From: Flavobacteriaceae bacterium
Lineage (GTDB): Bacteria > Bacteroidota > Bacteroidia > Flavobacteriales > Flavobacteriaceae
Direction: 5' to 3'
Assembly: GCA_947482805.1 (NCBI GenBank)
Contig: CANKLK010000106.1
Coordinates: 1-7,306, forward strand
Length of the DNA: 7,306 nucleotides
The position numbers and the translations under genes were made by a program. Below, one piece after another: positions 5,893-7,306 of this stretch. The first letter of the stretch is position 1; each line of letters opens with the position of its first letter. The notes under the pieces are model-generated. The model saw only the letters and a list, made by a program, of their open reading frames with translations. It was not told the DNA's origin and searched no databases.

Positions 5893-6708
5893 TTAAAATT
5901 GAATAATTAATTCCTTAATTAATTTTCTAACGTGAGGTTCTGCTTTAGCGGCAGCTTTTAAAACTTCTTCATGGCTTACATCTTCCATGGCCGTTTCAAC
6001 ATCGCCCATATCGGTAATTACAGAGAGCCCAAAACAATCAATTTCCATATGTCGGGCGACAATAACTTCTGGTACAGTTGACATTCCAACACAATCGGCG
6101 CCTAAAACTTTTACCATTTTATATTCAGCAAAAGTTTCAAATGTTGGGCCTTGCAAACCAAGGTAAACCCCATCATGAACCGTGATATTATTTTCAACCG
6201 CTATTTCTTTTGCTTTTTTAATCATCGCTTTGTTATAAGCTTCGTTCATATTTAAAAATCTTGGCCCAAAACGCTCGTCATTTTTTCCACGTAATGGATG
6301 CTCCGGAAACATATTAACATGATCCTTAATTATTACAACTGAACCAACTTCATAATCTGAATTTACGCCACCAGAAGCATTTGAGACTATCAATTTAGTT
6401 ACCCCAAGATATTTCATCACACGAACAGGAAAAGTTACTTGTTTCATATCATAGCCTTCATAAAAATGGAAGCGACCTTGCATGGCCATTACTTTTTTAT
6501 CACCAATAGTACCAAAAACAAGTGCGCCTTTATGCCCTTGAACAGTTGACACAGGAAAATTTGGAATTTCATTATAAGGCAATGTAAATTCAATAGAGAT
6601 ATCATCGGTAAAACTACCTAATCCAGAACCTAAAATAACACCGTATTCAGGATTGAAATTGGTTTTATTTTTTATATAATTAACGGTTTCTTGTACGAGG
6701 TCCCACAT
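5893..6708 (-). CDS. punA: Purine-nucleoside phosphorylase (PNP/MTAP family, trimeric type)
   Basis: This 271-residue enzyme cleaves purine (deoxy)nucleosides with phosphate to free base and pentose-1-phosphate, in purine salvage. Phosphate- and ribose-binding motifs are present: GSGLG (27-31), QGHKGALVFG (57-66) with His59, QGRFHFYEGYD (77-87) and NASGG (110-114). The base and ribose pocket is formed by GPTFET (187-192) with Glu191, matching human Glu201, and by GMSTVPEVIVARH (208-220). The purine-contacting strand reads VITDMG (230-235), with Asp233 where human PNP has Asn243. The length matches trimeric PNPs, not the hexameric DeoD type. The ATG at 6708-6706 yields the family N-terminus MWDLVQETVNYIKNKTNF even though it overlaps the 3' end of lpxK by 29 bases, so translation is probably coupled. 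Cytoplasmic. Confidence 0.95.
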   Translation of the reverse strand: MWDLVQETVNYIKNKTNFNPEYGVILGSGLGSFTDDISIEFTLPYNEIPNFPVSTVQGHKGALVFGTIGDKKVMAMQGRFHFYEGYDMKQVTFPVRVMKYLGVTKLIVSNASGGVNSDYEVGSVVIIKDHVNMFPEHPLRGKNDERFGPRFLNMNEAYNKAMIKKAKEIAVENNITVHDGVYLGLQGPTFETFAEYKMVKVLGADCVGMSTVPEVIVARHMEIDCFGLSVITDMGDVETAMEDVSHEEVLKAAAKAEPHVRKLIKELIIQF

Positions 6709-7306
6709 AGTTTAAAATGATTGCATCAAAAGATTCATGATTACTCAAAAAATTACTTTTGATTGGTAAATAAAATAATTGTTTTCTTAAAATTATAGCG
6801 TTCAAACGTACAAAATCTTTTTCGGTTGTAACGATGATTTTATCAATAGCCTGACTTTTAATATTTAAAATATCGCTTTCGCTAAAATGATGATGATCAG
6901 AAAATGTCATAACCTCATCTTTGTCGGTTTGTAAATAATCAAAAAACGGTTTTGGTTTTGCGATTCCGGCAAGTAAAATTTTCGGCGTTAATTTTAAATC
7001 GCTAACCGCTAGACTCCCGGTATCGTTATAAACCTTATCATCATAATCAATACTGTTAAAATAGATAGGTAAATCAACTGCAAGTTTGTTTTTGATGTTT
7101 TGCTGTTCAAGTTCAGTAATATCAAGCGGACACTTGGTCACTATAATTAAGTTAGCTCTTTTAGCCCCATTTCTGCTTTCGCGAAGATTACCTGTTGGCA
7201 ACATAAAATCATCGCAGAATAAATCTTCGTAAGCCGTCAAAAGTATATAAAAACCTGCTTTTACTTTGCGATGCTGAAAAGCATCATCCAACAAAATAAT
7301 TTCAGG
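6680..7306 (-). CDS. lpxK: Tetraacyldisaccharide 4'-kinase LpxK, C-terminal part (5' end off the window)
   Basis: The reverse strand is open from the right edge to a stop at 6682-6680, giving the last 208 residues. LpxK is usually about 330-350 residues, so the N-terminal 120-140 residues, including the P-loop, lie outside the window. LpxK phosphorylates the 4' position of the lipid A disaccharide at the inner membrane. Visible blocks (partial numbering) are LDDAFQHR (6-13) with the acidic pair at 7-8, LPTGNLRE (36-43), GIAKPKPFF (114-122), the DHHHF segment (137-141) and TTEKDFVR (160-167). These match LpxK in order. The canonical DDGFQH and PxGPLRE read DDAFQHR and PTGNLRE here, which I take to be the Bacteroidota form. 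The frame continues through the TTG at 7294 as PEIILLDD, so that codon is not the start. Its 3' end overlaps the purine-nucleoside phosphorylase gene by 29 bases. Confidence 0.93.
   Translation of the reverse strand, partial: PEIILLDDAFQHRKVKAGFYILLTAYEDLFCDDFMLPTGNLRESRNGAKRANLIIVTKCPLDITELEQQNIKNKLAVDLPIYFNSIDYDDKVYNDTGSLAVSDLKLTPKILLAGIAKPKPFFDYLQTDKDEVMTFSDHHHFSESDILNIKSQAIDKIIVTTEKDFVRLNAIILRKQLFYLPIKSNFLSNHESFDAIILNYVGPRTRNR

Noticed and set aside
7292..7294. TTG as the start codon of lpxK
   Set aside because: The reading frame continues upstream as PEII and the LpxK motif LLDDAFQHR runs across this codon, so the true start is beyond the right edge.

Overview
This AT-rich window looks like a chromosomal segment from a member of the Bacteroidota, most likely a Flavobacterium-like species (class Flavobacteriia). 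The protein sequences are strongly of that type: MenB, a bleomycin-hydrolase-like C1 peptidase, type I GAPDH, and an LpxK with a DDAFQHR motif. Start codons are preceded by A/T-rich leaders rather than Shine-Dalgarno sequences. At least one promoter carries the Bacteroidota -7 box TAnnTTTG. I see no mobile element, CRISPR array, tRNA or rRNA, and the gene content is mainly housekeeping.

Layout from left to right. (1) Positions 1-2501, minus strand: a menaquinone cluster read right to left as menB (naphthoate synthase), menA (DHNA prenyltransferase) and a metallo-beta-lactamase-fold hydrolase of the UPF0173 type that runs off the left edge. The last two genes are 10 bases apart. The 77-base menB-menA spacer consists almost entirely of degenerate 7-base repeats of two kinds. 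(2) Positions 2502-2613: a divergent intergenic region with a spaced 8-base inverted repeat. (3) Positions 2614-3759, plus strand: a lone exported papain-like C1 peptidase. (4) Positions 3760-3876: a promoter region for the next operon. (5) Positions 3877-5801, plus strand: lipA (lipoyl synthase) and gap (GAPDH), separated by two bases, with gap starting at TTG. (6) Positions 5802-5892: a convergent junction with no convincing terminator. (7) Positions 5893-7306, minus strand: purine nucleoside phosphorylase overlapped by 29 bases by the upstream lpxK, whose 5' end lies beyond the right edge.

Functionally, MenB makes DHNA-CoA, a thioesterase must then release DHNA, and MenA prenylates it in the membrane. 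The hydrolase beside menA is a plausible but unproven candidate for a helper role in that route. lipA and gap link lipoate supply, needed by pyruvate and 2-oxoglutarate dehydrogenases, with glycolysis. lpxK serves lipid A synthesis, consistent with a Gram-negative envelope, and shares its transcript with a purine salvage enzyme. I did not find a clearly new multi-gene system. The items most worth checking are the heptad-repeat spacer, the hydrolase in the menaquinone cluster, and the Asp in the purine pocket of the phosphorylase.
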